Assembly: GCF_001544355.1 (NCBI RefSeq)
Contig: NZ_BCQI01000005.1
Location: forward strand, 52,829-116,828
Length of the DNA stretch: 64,000 nucleotides
Origin: Alicyclobacillus acidiphilus NBRC 100859
Lineage (GTDB): Bacteria; Bacillota; Bacilli; Alicyclobacillales; Alicyclobacillaceae
Reading direction: 5' to 3'
Shown here: piece after piece, positions 7,962-17,467 of the stretch
Position numbering within the stretch: position 1 is the first letter of the stretch
How the letters are laid out: each line of letters opens with the position of its first letter
The notes under the pieces: generated by a model
The model's input: only the letters and a program-made list of their open reading frames with translations
The model's database searches: none
Told to the model about the DNA's origin: nothing
Made by a program: the position numbers and the translations under genes

Positions 7962-8147
7962 ATGACTTCGCGAAGAAAGTCGATTGGCCGCGGCGACGAG
8001 GCAAGCGGTCCAGTGATGAGCGCAGAGGCGAGCGCCGCAATGCGAAAGGGCAAGAAGGCGGACCATTCGGAACGCCACGGGAATCCGGAAAACGGGCGAT
8101 ATCAGCGTGCGGTGGACGGCGAATACGGAGCGTCCGTTCAAGACTAG
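7962..8147 (+). CDS. Small, highly charged hypothetical protein
   Basis: A 61-residue polypeptide preceded by a near-perfect AAGGAGG seven bases before its ATG, much better than expected for a spurious frame. It is hydrophilic and rich in Arg, Lys, Gly, Ser and Glu, with a basic N-terminus (MTSRRKSIGRG) and no membrane segment or cysteine. Such composition resembles small spore or stress proteins, but I do not recognise a family. It is transcribed away from maf. The hairpin CAGGCTGGG/CCCAGCCTG (8160-8183) follows without a clear T-run. Confidence 0.55.
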   Translation: MTSRRKSIGRGDEASGPVMSAEASAAMRKGKKADHSERHGNPENGRYQRAVDGEYGASVQD

Positions 8148-8223
8148 ATCGGTTACGGCCAGGCTGGGCGGATCCCCAGCCTGTTGACATTGGGTCTAAA
8201 GTTGCATATTGGAGCTAAATGCG

Positions 8224-9390
8224 ATGCGAACTGCAATCATTTGTTATTTCGCGAGTGAACTGTTTCTCAGTTGGGGCATTGGCGTTGTTCAGTATGCCCA
8301 GCCGTTTTATTATGCGTCCATGCACATCGGGGACCAAAATATCGGTTATCTCTTTGCGGTCAATGGTATCTTTGGCGGATTGGGCGCGTTCGTCGCCGGA
8401 CCCGTTGCTGATAGAGTCGGCGCGACGCGTTTGTTCAAACTGGGCACGCTGCTCATCGGCGTTGGCGCGGCGGCGACAGCTTTCTTTTACAGCTTGCCGC
8501 TGTGGTTTCTCGCGACAGCCGTCTCCGGGATCGGAGGGGCAATGCTGGCGAGCACGGAGAATGTCGTCTTGAATTTGCTCGTCACGGGCTTTGAAAAGTC
8601 CCATCTGATCAGCCGTTTCACTGCCTTCTATATGGTGATTATCGGTATCGGTGCGATGAGCGCCGGGTGGCTCGTACCCAAGTTTGGACTGCAGAGTACG
8701 ATGATCATCGCGGCCGTCGTCACGTTGATTGCACCCATCATCCGCGCATTCGTTCGAGCCAGCGACACACGGCGCGAGTCGCTGCGCGGCCTGCCGATGA
8801 AGCTGCTCACGCAGATGGCCGTCTACGCCGTCCTCTTCGGCGTCGCAGGCGGGCTGTTCAATCCGTTTGCGACATTGCTCTTAAGCGAACGCCATCACGC
8901 GAGCACCGCTGTGACATCCATCGTGTACGCCATCGGACTGTTCATGGTCGCGGTTGGCTCGTATCTGGTGCGGCCGCTGTTGCGAAAAATGCGGCACGGT
9001 TCAACGCTGGTCATGTCGTACCTGCTGAGCGCGGCCTTCACCGTCGCGTTTGTCGCTGCGACCACCACTGCCGCATTTGTCGGTCTCTATTTTCTACTCA
9101 CGATTGCGACGGCCATCCCCCAGCCCATCGTCGACGGTCTCTTCCTCGACGCCGTCTCGCCAACCGAATTCTCGCAAATGTTTGGTACGCGCGTCTTTGG
9201 CACGCGCGTCGGCAATGCCATCGGATCGTCCGTGGGCGGGGGACTGTTGAAGGGCAATCACTTTGATTGGGTCATGCTGCTGTCGGCAGCGATGTTCCTC
9301 ATTGCCGGACTGTATCTGGGGATGATTCGGCGACGGCGGACAAGGCCGCAGAGCGACCAGCCAGTCGACCTGTCGAAAACGCGACCGTGA
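8224..9390 (+). CDS. Major facilitator superfamily transporter
   Basis: A 388-residue protein with about twelve hydrophobic segments. The GPVADRVGATRLFKLG loop between segments 2 and 3 is the MFS signature (G-x-x-x-D-R-x-G). A short basic tail (RRRRTRP) follows the last segment. ATG 8224 is placed nine bases after GGAG at 8211-8214; a TTG at 8209 overlaps the putative ribosome binding site. The final 92 bp are antisense to the 3' end of the HI0933-type gene. Substrate unknown. Confidence 0.9.
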   Translation: MRTAIICYFASELFLSWGIGVVQYAQPFYYASMHIGDQNIGYLFAVNGIFGGLGAFVAGPVADRVGATRLFKLGTLLIGVGAAATAFFYSLPLWFLATAVSGIGGAMLASTENVVLNLLVTGFEKSHLISRFTAFYMVIIGIGAMSAGWLVPKFGLQSTMIIAAVVTLIAPIIRAFVRASDTRRESLRGLPMKLLTQMAVYAVLFGVAGGLFNPFATLLLSERHHASTAVTSIVYAIGLFMVAVGSYLVRPLLRKMRHGSTLVMSYLLSAAFTVAFVAATTTAAFVGLYFLLTIATAIPQPIVDGLFLDAVSPTEFSQMFGTRVFGTRVGNAIGSSVGGGLLKGNHFDWVMLLSAAMFLIAGLYLGMIRRRRTRPQSDQPVDLSKTRP

Positions 9391-10591
9391 TATTGTAGCC
9401 GCCCGTATGCGCATGAACGTCCATGACTTCGCCCGCGAAGTACAATCCACGGCAGAGCTTGGACTCCATCGTTTTCGGGTTGATCTCCTTGACACTTATA
9501 CCGCCGCCTGTCACGGTGGCCTGCTCCAAGGGCAGGGTGCCGGTGATTCGAAATGCCAAGGCTTTCACGGCCGTTTGCAACGCGTTCATGTGTTCGCGCG
9601 AGAGATGCGTCAATTGCGTGTCCGCCGCGACCTGCGCCTGGTGCAGCATGTACGCGACCAGCCGCTCCGGATGCGTGGTTTGCAGATGGTTGCCGATGGA
9701 GCGTCGAGGATGGTCCTTGCGCGCCGAGATCAGCGACTCCAGCCATTCGTTCGGTCGAACGTCGGGCATCGTATCGATGGTGGCCCGCAGGAGGCAAGCC
9801 GGATCGCGACGCCGCGCAGTCGACACGTAATGGCTGCAGCGAAGCGCCGCAGGACCGCTGATGCCAAGATGGGTGAACAGGATGTCGCCGTATTCCGTTG
9901 TGAGGCGCTTGCCTTTCTCGTTCCAGATGGAGATGTCGATCCCGCGCAAGGACAGCCCTTGCAGCTTGCGCGTCGCGATGAACGGCTCGTCCGACGTCAG
10001 CGGCACCTCTGTCGGATACGGGGGGACGATGGTATGGCCCAACGCTTGCACCCAGGGATACGCGTCGCCCGTGCTACCTGTCTTGGGGACGCTGCACCCG
10101 CCCGTCGCCACAATCAGCGTCTTGCCCTCGACCGTGCGCCCCGCAGCCAAACGCGCACCGCGGATCTGTCCATCCTTCGCCATCAGCCGCGCGACCGGGG
10201 TGTCGAGCATCACCTCGACGCCCAGGGCGTAGACGTGATCCACCACCGCTTTGACGACGGTCGCGGCATCGTTGGACACGGGGAACACGCGCCCCCGATC
10301 TTCCTCTTTCAACCGGATGCCGAGGCCTTCGAAGAATTCCATGATGTCGACGTTGGAAAACTGGCTCAGCGCGGAATGCAGGAACTTGGCGTTGCCAGGG
10401 ATGTTTTCCATCAATTCCGGCAAGGGCTTGGCGTTCGTCACATTGCACCTGCCGCCGCCCGATATGCCCAGCTTTCGTCCCAATTTATGCCCTTTTTCAA
10501 TCAGCGCGACACGCGCGCCTGCCGATCTCGCCGAAATCGCGGCCATGAGCCCGGCTGGGCCGCCTCCAATCACGATCACGTCATACATCAT
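9299..10591 (-). CDS. HI0933/BaiN-like NAD(P)/FAD-dependent oxidoreductase
   Basis: A 430-residue flavoprotein of the HI0933 (YhiN/BaiN) family. Near the N-terminus are the FAD-binding VIGGGPAGLMAA and the family hallmark GRKLGISGGGRCNVTN. VATGGCSVPKTGSTGD lies in the middle. A C-terminal AGEVMDVHAHTGGYNI closes the FAD site. The physiological substrate of this family is poorly known. The paired ATG codons at 10591/10588 follow GGAGG at good spacing; an upstream ATG lies too close to it. Its 3' end overlaps the convergent MFS gene by 92 bp, inside conserved sequence. Confidence 0.9.
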   Translation of the reverse strand: MMYDVIVIGGGPAGLMAAISARSAGARVALIEKGHKLGRKLGISGGGRCNVTNAKPLPELMENIPGNAKFLHSALSQFSNVDIMEFFEGLGIRLKEEDRGRVFPVSNDAATVVKAVVDHVYALGVEVMLDTPVARLMAKDGQIRGARLAAGRTVEGKTLIVATGGCSVPKTGSTGDAYPWVQALGHTIVPPYPTEVPLTSDEPFIATRKLQGLSLRGIDISIWNEKGKRLTTEYGDILFTHLGISGPAALRCSHYVSTARRRDPACLLRATIDTMPDVRPNEWLESLISARKDHPRRSIGNHLQTTHPERLVAYMLHQAQVAADTQLTHLSREHMNALQTAVKALAFRITGTLPLEQATVTGGGISVKEINPKTMESKLCRGLYFAGEVMDVHAHTGGYNITVAFSTGRLAGRSAALSAVAESSPDTVRQ

Positions 10592-10680
10592 CTCGCGCAT
10601 CCTCCGTCGCTGCCGTCCGAATCGATAACTGTCATTCTAGTGTAGTGAAGCCAGTGGGCAAGGGCAAGCTTCGACAGCCC

Positions 10681-11589
10681 CTATCGCGTGAGAAAGAGGA
10701 CGCTCGCGGTCATCGTGATCGCGGCGACACCCGTCCACCAAGTGGGGCGCTCCAGCTTGGCGAAGAAGATTGCGGACAACAGGGTAACGAACAACGGTTC
10801 TGTGGCGACGAGGATGGCTACGGACGAAACTGGCAGGAACGCCGTCGCAAGAAAGAACAGGAACACGCCAGCCGATGAGCTCAACCCAGCCGCGATGAGC
10901 CACACGGATCCATGTGCACGGTACCATTTCACCCGTTGCCCCAACTTGCCGGTGACGGCGAGCAACGACATGTAGACGACGCAGGCCGTCGTGATGTCCA
11001 AGGCCGAAGCGACGGAGGCGGAGAGGCCGTTCTCCACGCCGAGTTGGCGCATGGCGTGACCGATGCCTTGCAGCAGCGCCGCGGCGACTCCAATGACAAC
11101 GGCGTTCTGGAAGAAGCGAATTGAGCGCTCTTCCGGCGGATGGAGGACGCGTTCGAGAAAGAGCAAGGCCATCGCCACGAATACGGCAAGAAGGCCAAGA
11201 TAGTCGTTCTCGGAAAGGTCTTGATCGAGCGCGATCACGACCGTCAGCATCGTCGCCAGCGGACTGATGCCCTTCAGGATGACGCTGCGAGTGGCTCCGA
11301 GGCGATCGATGGCGTTATACAGGAGCAGCCGTCCGCAGAGCGTCGCAGTCAGTCCGGAGAGGCAGGCCCAAAGCATTCCGCGGGATGTGAAGTCTGTTTC
11401 GGCCGCCGGCCTGGCGTGCTCCGCGAATGCGAACTGGATGGCCCAGACGGCGTCCAATGCGAACGCGCTGATGAAGAGGACAGGCAGCAGGCCAAAGTCC
11501 GGCGGCGTCGCCTGTGCCTGTCCCTTTCTGAGAAAGCAATAGGAGAGCGCGTAGGACAATGCGCTTGCGAGTGCCGCTATCTGCCCCAT
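10681..11589 (-). CDS. EamA/DMT family transporter
   Basis: A 302-residue membrane protein with ten hydrophobic segments in two halves. The EamA signature ATEPLFVTLLSAIFFAKLE lies near the C-terminus. ATG 11589 follows AAGGGGGTG on the minus strand and gives the usual MGQIAALASALSYA start; the open frame extends 12 codons further up without support. It is divergent from the alcohol dehydrogenase gene. It is the second of three EamA proteins in the window. Substrate unknown. Confidence 0.88.
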   Translation of the reverse strand: MGQIAALASALSYALSYCFLRKGQAQATPPDFGLLPVLFISAFALDAVWAIQFAFAEHARPAAETDFTSRGMLWACLSGLTATLCGRLLLYNAIDRLGATRSVILKGISPLATMLTVVIALDQDLSENDYLGLLAVFVAMALLFLERVLHPPEERSIRFFQNAVVIGVAAALLQGIGHAMRQLGVENGLSASVASALDITTACVVYMSLLAVTGKLGQRVKWYRAHGSVWLIAAGLSSSAGVFLFFLATAFLPVSSVAILVATEPLFVTLLSAIFFAKLERPTWWTGVAAITMTASVLFLTR

Positions 11590-11666
11590 TCGAGCACCCC
11601 CTTGAAAACGTGCGGACAACCTCATGTATATGCCCGAGGCCCATGATTAGACGAAGTCGACTCAGT

Positions 11667-11696
11667 TTGGAGGAGACGGCAATCACTTGGTACAAT
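11667..11696 (+). promoter_or_regulatory. Putative promoter for the Fe-alcohol dehydrogenase gene
   Basis: TTGGAG (11667-11672), an 18-bp spacer and TACAAT (11691-11696) lie about 80 bp before the GTG start. The -10 box matches consensus at five of six positions; the -35 is weaker. Confidence 0.45.
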
Positions 11697-11774
11697 AGAA
11701 ATGAACCGCATGAAACCCGCGATGGCTGCAGCTTTCCGGGATACACGTGTGACGATTCAAAGGAGGCTATTTCC

Positions 11775-12941
11775 GTGGACGCATTCCGTTTTCACAACCC
11801 AACCACGTTGTATTACGGCAAAGGTCAAATTGAAAAGTACCTGGCCGACGAGGTGACTCGGATCGGCAAGTGTGTCTTGCTTCTCTACGGAGGCGGCAGC
11901 ATCAAGCGCAACGGCCTCTATGACAAGGTCGTCGGAATCTTGAAGGAAGCTGGCGTGACGATTTTCGAGTTGGCTGGCGTCGAACCCAATCCGCGCTTGA
12001 CCACAGTACATAAGGGCATCGATATCTGTCGGGCGGAAAATGTCGATTTGATTTTGGCCGTCGGCGGCGGGTCTGTTCTCGATTGCGCCAAGGCCATCGC
12101 CATGGGCGTCAAGTACGACGGCGACGTCTGGGACATCTATGTCCGCAAGGGGAAAGCGACCGGCGCTCTGCCGCTCGGCACGATTCTGACGCTCGCGGCG
12201 ACGGGCTCCGAGATGAATTCCGGCGGCGTTATCACCAATTGGGAAACGAAGGAGAAAGTCGGCGGCGGATCGGAATACACATTCCCTGTGTTTTCCTTCT
12301 GCGATCCGGAGAACACCTACACCGTTCCGAAGGATCAGACCATCTACGGTACGTGCGACATGCTCGCGCACTGTTTCGAGCACTATTTCCACCCAACCCG
12401 GCATACGCCGCTGCAACAGCATTTGATTGAGGCCGTCATGAAGACGATTGTCGACAACGCCAAGTTGGCCATCGATCACCCGGACGATTACGACGCCCGC
12501 GAGACGATGATGTACTGCTCGACCATGGCCTTGAATGGCATGATCAACATGGGCTTGCGCGGCGACTGGGCATGCCACGCGATTGAACACGAAATCAGCG
12601 CCATTTACGACATTCCGCACGGCGGCGGCTTGGCCATCATCTTCCCGCACTGGATGGAGTACACGAAGAGCGTCAATCCGTCCCGTTTCGCGTCGCTCGC
12701 GAAATACGTGTTCGGCGTGGATGGCACCGGCAAGTCGGACGACCAATTGGCCGACATCGCCATCGCGAAGGTTCGGGAGTTCTACCAGTCCATCGGCGCG
12801 CCGCAGCGCCTCGCCGACTACGACATCGGCAGCGATCAACTGGATCGGATGGCAAGCCAGGCGGTCCGGTTCGGCGAGATCGGCAACTTCAAGAAACTCG
12901 GCAAAGACGACGTCTACAAGATCCTCGAAGCGGCGCTGTAA
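11775..12941 (+). CDS. Iron-containing alcohol dehydrogenase (butanol dehydrogenase type)
   Basis: A 388-residue NAD(P)H-dependent group III alcohol dehydrogenase, of the YugJ/YugK/BdhA-type branch, that interconverts aldehydes or ketones and alcohols. The GGGSVLDCAKAIA nucleotide-binding loop, the metal-binding DMLAHCFEHYF and HAIEHEISAIYDIPHG regions and the LGTILTLAATGSE motif are all present. Start is GTG 11775, eight bases after AAAGGAGG (11759-11766); the frame stays open upstream but has no other signal. It ends about 100 bp before the convergent aldo/keto reductase. Physiological substrate not determinable. Confidence 0.92.
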   Translation: MDAFRFHNPTTLYYGKGQIEKYLADEVTRIGKCVLLLYGGGSIKRNGLYDKVVGILKEAGVTIFELAGVEPNPRLTTVHKGIDICRAENVDLILAVGGGSVLDCAKAIAMGVKYDGDVWDIYVRKGKATGALPLGTILTLAATGSEMNSGGVITNWETKEKVGGGSEYTFPVFSFCDPENTYTVPKDQTIYGTCDMLAHCFEHYFHPTRHTPLQQHLIEAVMKTIVDNAKLAIDHPDDYDARETMMYCSTMALNGMINMGLRGDWACHAIEHEISAIYDIPHGGGLAIIFPHWMEYTKSVNPSRFASLAKYVFGVDGTGKSDDQLADIAIAKVREFYQSIGAPQRLADYDIGSDQLDRMASQAVRFGEIGNFKKLGKDDVYKILEAAL

Positions 12942-13037
12942 AGGCCGCCGATGGGAAGCAGGCGGGGGATGGCGACGAGATCGCGCCCCCTCCACCCGCC
13001 CGTCCCGTCCAATCCCACCCGTTCTCGCAGCTTTGGC

Positions 13038-13976
13038 TCACCAAGGCAGCGGATCCTTCGCGAGACGCTCTTCCCAGAATGCCTGAATCTGCTCGACCAT
13101 CGCCGGCGACAACCCGTGGTACGCAGCCGCGCGGTTGGTGTCCCATTGCTGGATCGATTTGCAGCCAGGTATCACCGTCGTGACGGCCTCTTGAGCGAGG
13201 ATGAACGAGAGTGCGGCTTCCAGTACGGAAGCTTGGCCTTGGAGCAATCGGGCCAACTCTTCAACCAAGGCGGCTCGCCGCTCGATCACGTCCTTCGGCC
13301 AACGACTCCGAATGCCACTGAACTCACTCTTGCGATGGTACTTTCCGGACAGCCAACCAGAATCGAGCGGAACTTTGACGACGAGCGCGATTCCTTTCGC
13401 GTGCGCTTCATCAAACGCGAGGCGCGTCTCCTGATGAAAGATATTGAACAGCACTTCCATCACGGTGCTTCCGGACGTTCGCACGACCTCGAACATCTCG
13501 CGGCTGGAGTCGACGGAAGCGCCATACGCCAGTATTTTGCCTTCTTCGCGAAGCCGGGCAAGCACTTCAAACTGTGGACTTCCACCGTTCAACATGTCGA
13601 AGGATGGATTATGTAAGAGAACCGAATCCAGGTAGTCCGTTTGCAGGCGCCGCAGGCTGGATTCCACCGACTCGCGTATGCGTTCCGGCGAGAAATCGGT
13701 CGTTCCGTCCGCGTGGTGCCCGCACTTTGTGTTGATGACAACGTCGTGTCGACGGCCCGCCAAGGCGCGCCCAAGTAACGTCTCGCTGTTGCCGCGTCCA
13801 TAACCTGGAGCCGTGTCAAAGTAGTTGCAGCCATCGTCGATGGCGTGGTGAACGAGGGAGATGGCGTTGTCGTCCGACATGGCCGTCCAATCCACGGCAT
13901 TGCCCAATTGCCACGCGCCAAATCCGACTTCCGACACCTCTTTGCCCGTGTCCGCATACGGTCTGTATTTCATCAT
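13038..13976 (-). CDS. Aldo/keto reductase
   Basis: A 312-residue NADPH-dependent oxidoreductase with the (beta/alpha)8 AKR fold. Catalytic residues are visible: Asp in FDTAPGYGRGNSE, Tyr in the same motif, Lys in NTKCG and His in VLLHNP. The C-terminal VTTVIPGCKS holds the NADPH phosphate contact. ATG 13976 sits eight bases after GGAGG; a GTG one codon earlier is also possible. It resembles bacterial aldo/keto reductases annotated as general stress or sugar-related enzymes. Substrate unknown. Confidence 0.9.
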   Translation of the reverse strand: MMKYRPYADTGKEVSEVGFGAWQLGNAVDWTAMSDDNAISLVHHAIDDGCNYFDTAPGYGRGNSETLLGRALAGRRHDVVINTKCGHHADGTTDFSPERIRESVESSLRRLQTDYLDSVLLHNPSFDMLNGGSPQFEVLARLREEGKILAYGASVDSSREMFEVVRTSGSTVMEVLFNIFHQETRLAFDEAHAKGIALVVKVPLDSGWLSGKYHRKSEFSGIRSRWPKDVIERRAALVEELARLLQGQASVLEAALSFILAQEAVTTVIPGCKSIQQWDTNRAAAYHGLSPAMVEQIQAFWEERLAKDPLPW

Positions 13977-13979
13977 CAC

Positions 13980-14230
13980 TCACGCCTCCAGGTCCCAGTA
14001 TCGTTGAATGGGTTAGAAATCGCTTATTACGACAGGAATTTCACAAAGGAGCACTGAGGGGTACACTTTTTCCGTTGGAAAGACAGGAAACACGATACAC
14101 GCAGAAAGCCTCCTGAGGCACAAATCCCAAGGAAGCGATGCCACTGTGAACAGACAGTGGGCAAGCGGATTTCTCATCGCTCCTCCAACGTACACCAGCG
14201 TGGGAGTATGATCAATCAGTCGGGACTTCC
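13980..14230. other. Intergenic stretch without recognised gene
   Basis: About 250 bp upstream of the aldo/keto reductase, AT-richer than its flanks. I find no supported open frame, RNA gene or strong hairpin. It probably holds the minus-strand promoter of that gene and leads into the decayed MFS fragment. Confidence 0.4.
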
Positions 14231-14389
14231 ATGTGTACGCTCGCCGGCACCGTCGCCGGCGGCTTGCTCGGCGACTCGATTGGCTTGCGCGACACCCTGT
14301 TCGCGGCGGTGATCCTGCGCGTTGGCGTCTTTGTGCTGATACGTTGTACGGATCTGTGGTGTGTGGGGAGGATCGAAGTGGAGGGCTGA
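14231..14389 (+). pseudogene. Remnant of an MFS transporter C-terminus
   Basis: A 52-codon frame beginning ATG and reading LAGTVAGGLLGDSIGLRDTL followed by a hydrophobic segment AAVILRVGVFVLI. The G-G-L-L-G-x-x-I-G-L-R pattern is typical of the last pair of membrane segments in MFS efflux proteins. Upstream codons in this frame are not transporter-like, and no ribosome binding site is visible. I read it as a decayed fragment rather than a working small gene. It stops just before the terminator of acnA. Confidence 0.4.
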
Positions 14390-14390
14390 C

Positions 14391-14432
14391 AAAAAAGACC
14401 GCTCACGGCAACGGATTGCTCGTGAACGGTCT
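14391..14432 (-). terminator. Rho-independent terminator of acnA
   Basis: On the minus strand AGACCGTTCACG pairs with CGTGAGCGGTCT over 12 bp with one wobble and is followed by six T residues. It lies about 50 bp after the aconitase stop. Confidence 0.85.
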
Positions 14433-14479
14433 CTTGCCATTTCGTCAGATGTCGCGTTGGACAGCGTCGAATCAGGCGA

Positions 14480-17204
14480 TTACGCGCCTTGTTCTTCGCG
14501 GACGAAGTTGCGCAGGACGGTCTGCAGGATACCGCCGTTGCGATAGTATTCGACCTCGATGTCGCTGTCGAGACGGACATTGGCTTTGAATGTGAAGGTC
14601 GATCCGTCTTCCCGCTTCACTTGCACGTCGACCGTCGATCTCGGTTGCAGGTCGTTGCTGAGTCCGAGAATCGTGAAGGACTCGCGGCCTGTCAAACCGT
14701 GCGTCGCCGCACTTTCACCTTGGACGAATTCCAAAGGCAGCACGCCCATGCCAACGAGATTGCTGCGGTGGATCCGTTCAAAGCTTTCGGCGATCACCGC
14801 GCGCACACCGAGCAAGAACGTGCCTTTGGCTGCCCAGTCGCGCGACGATCCGGTTCCGTACTCCTTGCCGGCGATGACGACCAGCGGTTGACCATTTTCT
14901 TGGTACTTCATCGCTGCATCGTAAATTGACGTGACTTCGCCAGTCGGGAAATAGGTGGTATAACCACCCTCGGTACCCGGCGCAACCTTGTTGCGAATTC
15001 GAATGTTCGCAAACGTGCCGCGCATCATGACTTCGTGATTGCCTCGGCGCGATCCGTACGAGTTGAAATCGTATGGCTCGACGTTGTGCTCCTGCAGATA
15101 CTTACCAGCAGGGCTGTTTTGCGCGATGCTGCCAGCCGGCGAGATGTGGTCCGTCGTCACGGAGTCGCCGAGGAACGCAAGTACGCGAGCATCGCGAATT
15201 TCCTGGATATCTGGCACATCTGCCGTCAAACCCACAAAGAACGGAGGTTCTTGAATGTACGTCGACTGCTCATCCCAAGCGTACAGTTCGCCTTCCGGCG
15301 TTTCCAATGCGTTCCAGCGTTCGTTGCTGTTGAACACGCCGTTGTATTGTTCGCGGAACATTTCCGGATTGATGACTTTGCGAATCGTCTCTTGAACCTC
15401 TTCGTTCGACGGCCAAATGTCCTTCAGGAATACGTCGTTGCCATTCTTGTCCTTGCCAATCGGTTCGCTGGTGAGATCGATATCGACCGTACCTGCGAGC
15501 GCGTAGGCTACCACGAGTGGCGGCGATGCCAAGTAGTTGGCCTTGACCAGCGAGTGAATGCGGCCCTCGAAGTTCCGGTTGCCTGAGAGCACGGCCGACA
15601 CGAGCAGGTCGTTCTCCTGAATCGCCGAACTGACTTCATCCGGCAATGGCCCGCTGTTGCCGATACAGGTCGTACAACCGTAACCGACCACGTCAAAACC
15701 AAGTTCAGCGAGCGGCTGCAGCAGATCAGCCTTCTCGAGATAGTCGGTGACGACGCGCGATCCCGGCGCCAGCGACGTTTTGACGTAGCGAGGCGTCGTC
15801 AGCCCCTTTTCAGCCGCTTTTTTCGCAAGCAAACCAGCGCCGACCATCACGGATGGATTGGATGTGTTTGTGCAGCTCGTGATGGCTGCAATCACCAACG
15901 CGCCCTGATGCAATTCGGCTGTAGCTCCGTCGCTGTACTTGACAGTCGCAACTTTGTCCTTCGCGTCGCCAAGGCCAAAGCCGCCTTCGCTGATCGGCTT
16001 CGCGAGAGCTTCTTCGAACGTGTGCTTCATGTCCTTCAACAGGATCTTGTCCTGCGGGCGTTTCGGACCTGCCAAGGACGGTTGAACGTCGCCCAGATCC
16101 AGTTCCAGCGTGTCGGTGAATACCGGATCGGCCATGTCGTCGGTGCGGAACAAGCCTTGTTTTTTCGTGTAACGCTCGACGAGGGCAATCAGTTCTTCGT
16201 CGCGGCCCGTGCTGCGCAAATAGTTGAGGGTTTCGGCGTCAACAGGGAAGAAGCCCATGGTCGCGCCGTACTCAGGACCCATGTTGGCAATGGTCGCGCG
16301 ATCCGCAACCGAGATGTTCGACAGGCCAGCGCCGTAGAACTCGACGAACTTGCCGACGACACCCTTTTTGCGCAGCATGTTGACGACCGTCAAGGCGAGA
16401 TCCGTAGCCGTTGCGCCTTCAGGAAGCTTGCCGGTCAGTTTGAATCCAATCACTTCCGGCTGCAGGAGATACAGAGGCTGTCCGAGCATACACGCTTCCG
16501 CTTCGATGCCGCCGACGCCCCAACCAAGCACGCCGACGCCGTTGATCATGGTCGTGTGCGAGTCGGTGCCGACCAAGCTGTCCGGGAAGACGACTTGCTC
16601 TCCGTTGACCGTGCGTTCTTGCACGACGCGGGCCAGGTACTCCAGGTTCACCTGGTGCACGATACCCATGCCTGGCGGAACGGCGCGGAAGTTGTCAAAC
16701 GCCTTTTGTGCCCAGCGGAGGAACTTGTAACGCTCTTCGTTCCGTTCAAACTCGCGGCTGATGTTGAACTCGAGCGCTTCTTTCGATCCGAACGCGTCGA
16801 CTTGCACCGAGTGGTCGATGACCAGGTCCACCGGAATCAACGGGTTGATGCGGTCCGGATTGCCGCCCAAGCGATGCATCGCTGAGCGCAGTGCGGCGAG
16901 ATCGACCACGCAAGGCACACCCGTAAAGGTCTTGCAGCAGGATGCGAGCGGGCTTGAACGGAACGTCCGCCTTCTCGGGCTCTTTCGCGTTCCAGTTGGC
17001 CAATTGACGCACGTGCTCTTCCGTGATGACGCGGCCGTCGTATTGGCGAAGGACGGCTTCCAAGAGAATCTTGATGGAGAGCGGCAGACGTGAAATGTCC
17101 GCGACTCCATTGTCGGAGAGGGCGCCAAGGCGATAGTACGTATAGGACTTGTCGCCCACGGCAAGTTTCTGTTTGGCATCAAACAGATTATGATTTGTCC
17201 CCAT
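14480..17204 (-). CDS. acnA: Aconitate hydratase A with an apparent one-base frameshift
   Basis: TCA-cycle enzyme that isomerises citrate to isocitrate through a 4Fe-4S cluster; AcnA also binds RNA as apo-protein in relatives. Read as one gene it would give about 907 residues, the family norm. Cluster cysteines lie in [13 protein letters not shown] and [12 protein letters not shown]. The N-terminus ([14 protein letters not shown]..., ATG 17204 after GAGGAG) and the rest are in different frames. The break is at 16925-16931, where an extra G (minus-strand C) splits the expected LLQDFTGVP into LLQD and [14 protein letters not shown]. Everything else is intact, so a sequencing error or a very recent mutation is likely. 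Confidence 0.9.
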
Positions 17205-17467
17205 GTGTGTCACTCCTCTTCCTATCATGTCATGTGATCATTGTGCGATTTCGGCGACAGATTGTCGAACCATCATCAAAAATACCGATGGGGCCATCGA
17301 AGGTTATCGAAATCAACCGGACGGCTTGGGCGGTATGCGACGAAGGTTGATGGCTGTCCGAGGAAAAGAGTCCTTTGTCACTCTACTACCAATTAGACGG
17401 CTGTGCAAGATAGCATTCGGTCGTCCAAACGCGTCCAAAAAGGCCAATCTTCCGGCGCTTTCTGCGA

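Noticed and set aside
8184..8212. Perfect TTGACA before the MFS gene
   Set aside because: No acceptable -10 box exists at 16-18 bp. The best candidate would start transcription inside the ribosome binding site.
17340..17420. A minus-strand stretch TCTAATTGGTAGTAGAG resembling a tRNA D-arm upstream of acnA
   Set aside because: No acceptor stem, anticodon arm or GGTTCGAATCC T-loop can be placed around it, so it is not a tRNA.
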